From Treponema sp. (GTDB taxonomy: Bacteria > Spirochaetota > Spirochaetia > Treponematales > Breznakiellaceae): a DNA stretch of 5,915 nucleotides. A program made the position numbers and the translations under genes. Below the pieces are notes generated by a model. The model was not told where the DNA came from, ran no database searches, and was given only the letters and a program-made list of their open reading frames with translations. Numbering within the stretch: position 1 is the first letter of the stretch; every line of letters begins with the position of its first letter. Below, one piece after another: positions 5,675 through 5,915 of the stretch. The stretch lies in the NCBI GenBank assembly GCA_031266095.1, contig JAISBR010000031.1:1-5915 (forward strand), in the 5' to 3' direction.

Positions 5675-5915
5675 CTGCAAACCCGCCTCAAACAACCGGG
5701 CAAAAGCCCGCGGAAAAGAGGAGGGGAACCTAAGGGACCGAATACAGGGTTTCTTACGGAGTGATATTTGGCAAACAACCGAAGCGTTACGGCGCAACGG
5801 TTCAGGGAAGGGGAGGGACAGCCGGCGAAGCCGGTTGTCCGGAAGGAATAGGCAACGGGTCTGCGAGAGCGGGTTTGTTGCGGGCAGGGCCGCGGGAGCG
5901 GACCTGCCAAAAGCC
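5655..5915 (+). ncRNA. Candidate structured noncoding RNA, 5' part (continues past the window)
   Basis: Seven stems follow in series: 5655-5661/5672-5678; 5682-5689/5718-5725, enclosing 5697-5701/5706-5710; 5726-5731/5747-5752; 5777-5781/5798-5802; 5816-5826/5830-5840 (11 bp, GAA loop); 5852-5864/5869-5881 (13 bp, GAGA tetraloop); and 5883-5893/5898-5908 (10 bp plus one G-A mismatch, GGGA tetraloop). The last two are separated by a single base. About nine pairs are G-U on the plus strand and would be A-C mismatches on the minus strand, so the RNA is read rightward. Coding potential is poor. I do not recognise the family. Large structured RNAs that precede an ORF, such as HEARO/omega RNAs of IscB nucleases or the 5' domain of a group II intron, are possibilities, but I see no diagnostic motif of either. 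Confidence 0.55.

Noticed and set aside
5837..5848. GTCCGGAAGGAA resembling the SRP RNA apical loop
   Set aside because: The flanking symmetric-loop sequences of SRP domain IV are missing, and GTCC is already paired in the 11-bp stem at 5816-5840.
5527..5910. Leftward 127-aa ORF opposite the structured RNA
   Set aside because: It is rich in Pro, Arg and Cys as expected for an antisense shadow of GC-rich stems. It has no clear ribosome site and no recognisable domain.

Overview
The window is a single metabolic locus followed by about 890 bases without a convincing gene. A FadR-subfamily GntR regulator (leftward) faces a four-gene rightward operon. The operon encodes the E1-alpha, E1-beta and E2 subunits of a 2-oxo-acid/acetoin dehydrogenase complex, then a short-chain dehydrogenase/reductase (SDR). 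Genes are GC-rich and tightly packed with good GGAGG-type ribosome binding sites; the gaps are AT-rich. This fits a fermentative bacterium. A termite-gut-type Treponema or a clostridial relative is only an impression from protein style, and the sequence does not settle it.

Layout: 23-739 (minus) regulator; 740-925 divergent control region; 926-1918 E1-alpha; 1915-2901 E1-beta (ATGA overlap); 2914-4254 E2; 4290-5030 SDR; 5031-5915 noncoding. In the control region a plus promoter (TTGTAA-17-TATAAT) and a minus promoter (TTGACA-17-TAAAAC) overlap. An 11-bp site, TTGTAATACCA, fits the TNGTNNNACNA pattern of FadR-type regulators. It sits on the plus -35 and near the expected minus start point, so one bound regulator could control both directions.

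How the genes work together (inference): E1 (alpha2-beta2, thiamine diphosphate) cleaves acetoin or a 2-oxo acid and passes the acyl unit to the lipoyl arm of E2, which makes acetyl-CoA. The SDR probably interconverts a hydroxy/keto pair feeding that reaction, for example 2,3-butanediol/acetoin. No E3 (dihydrolipoamide dehydrogenase) gene is present, so E3 must come from elsewhere. E2 is unusual in having one lipoyl domain and two consecutive E3/E1-binding domains.

The 3' noncoding part is rich in structure. It has a 17-bp hairpin just after the operon, a perfect 18-bp inverted repeat bracketing 5202-5479, and a chain of alternating GAGG/CCTC blocks at 5484-5550. From about 5655 to the window edge there is a run of seven stems with GNRA-type tetraloops and many G-U pairs that fit only plus-strand RNA. 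This last block looks like the 5' part of a structured noncoding RNA that continues beyond the window, and it is the best candidate for something undescribed.
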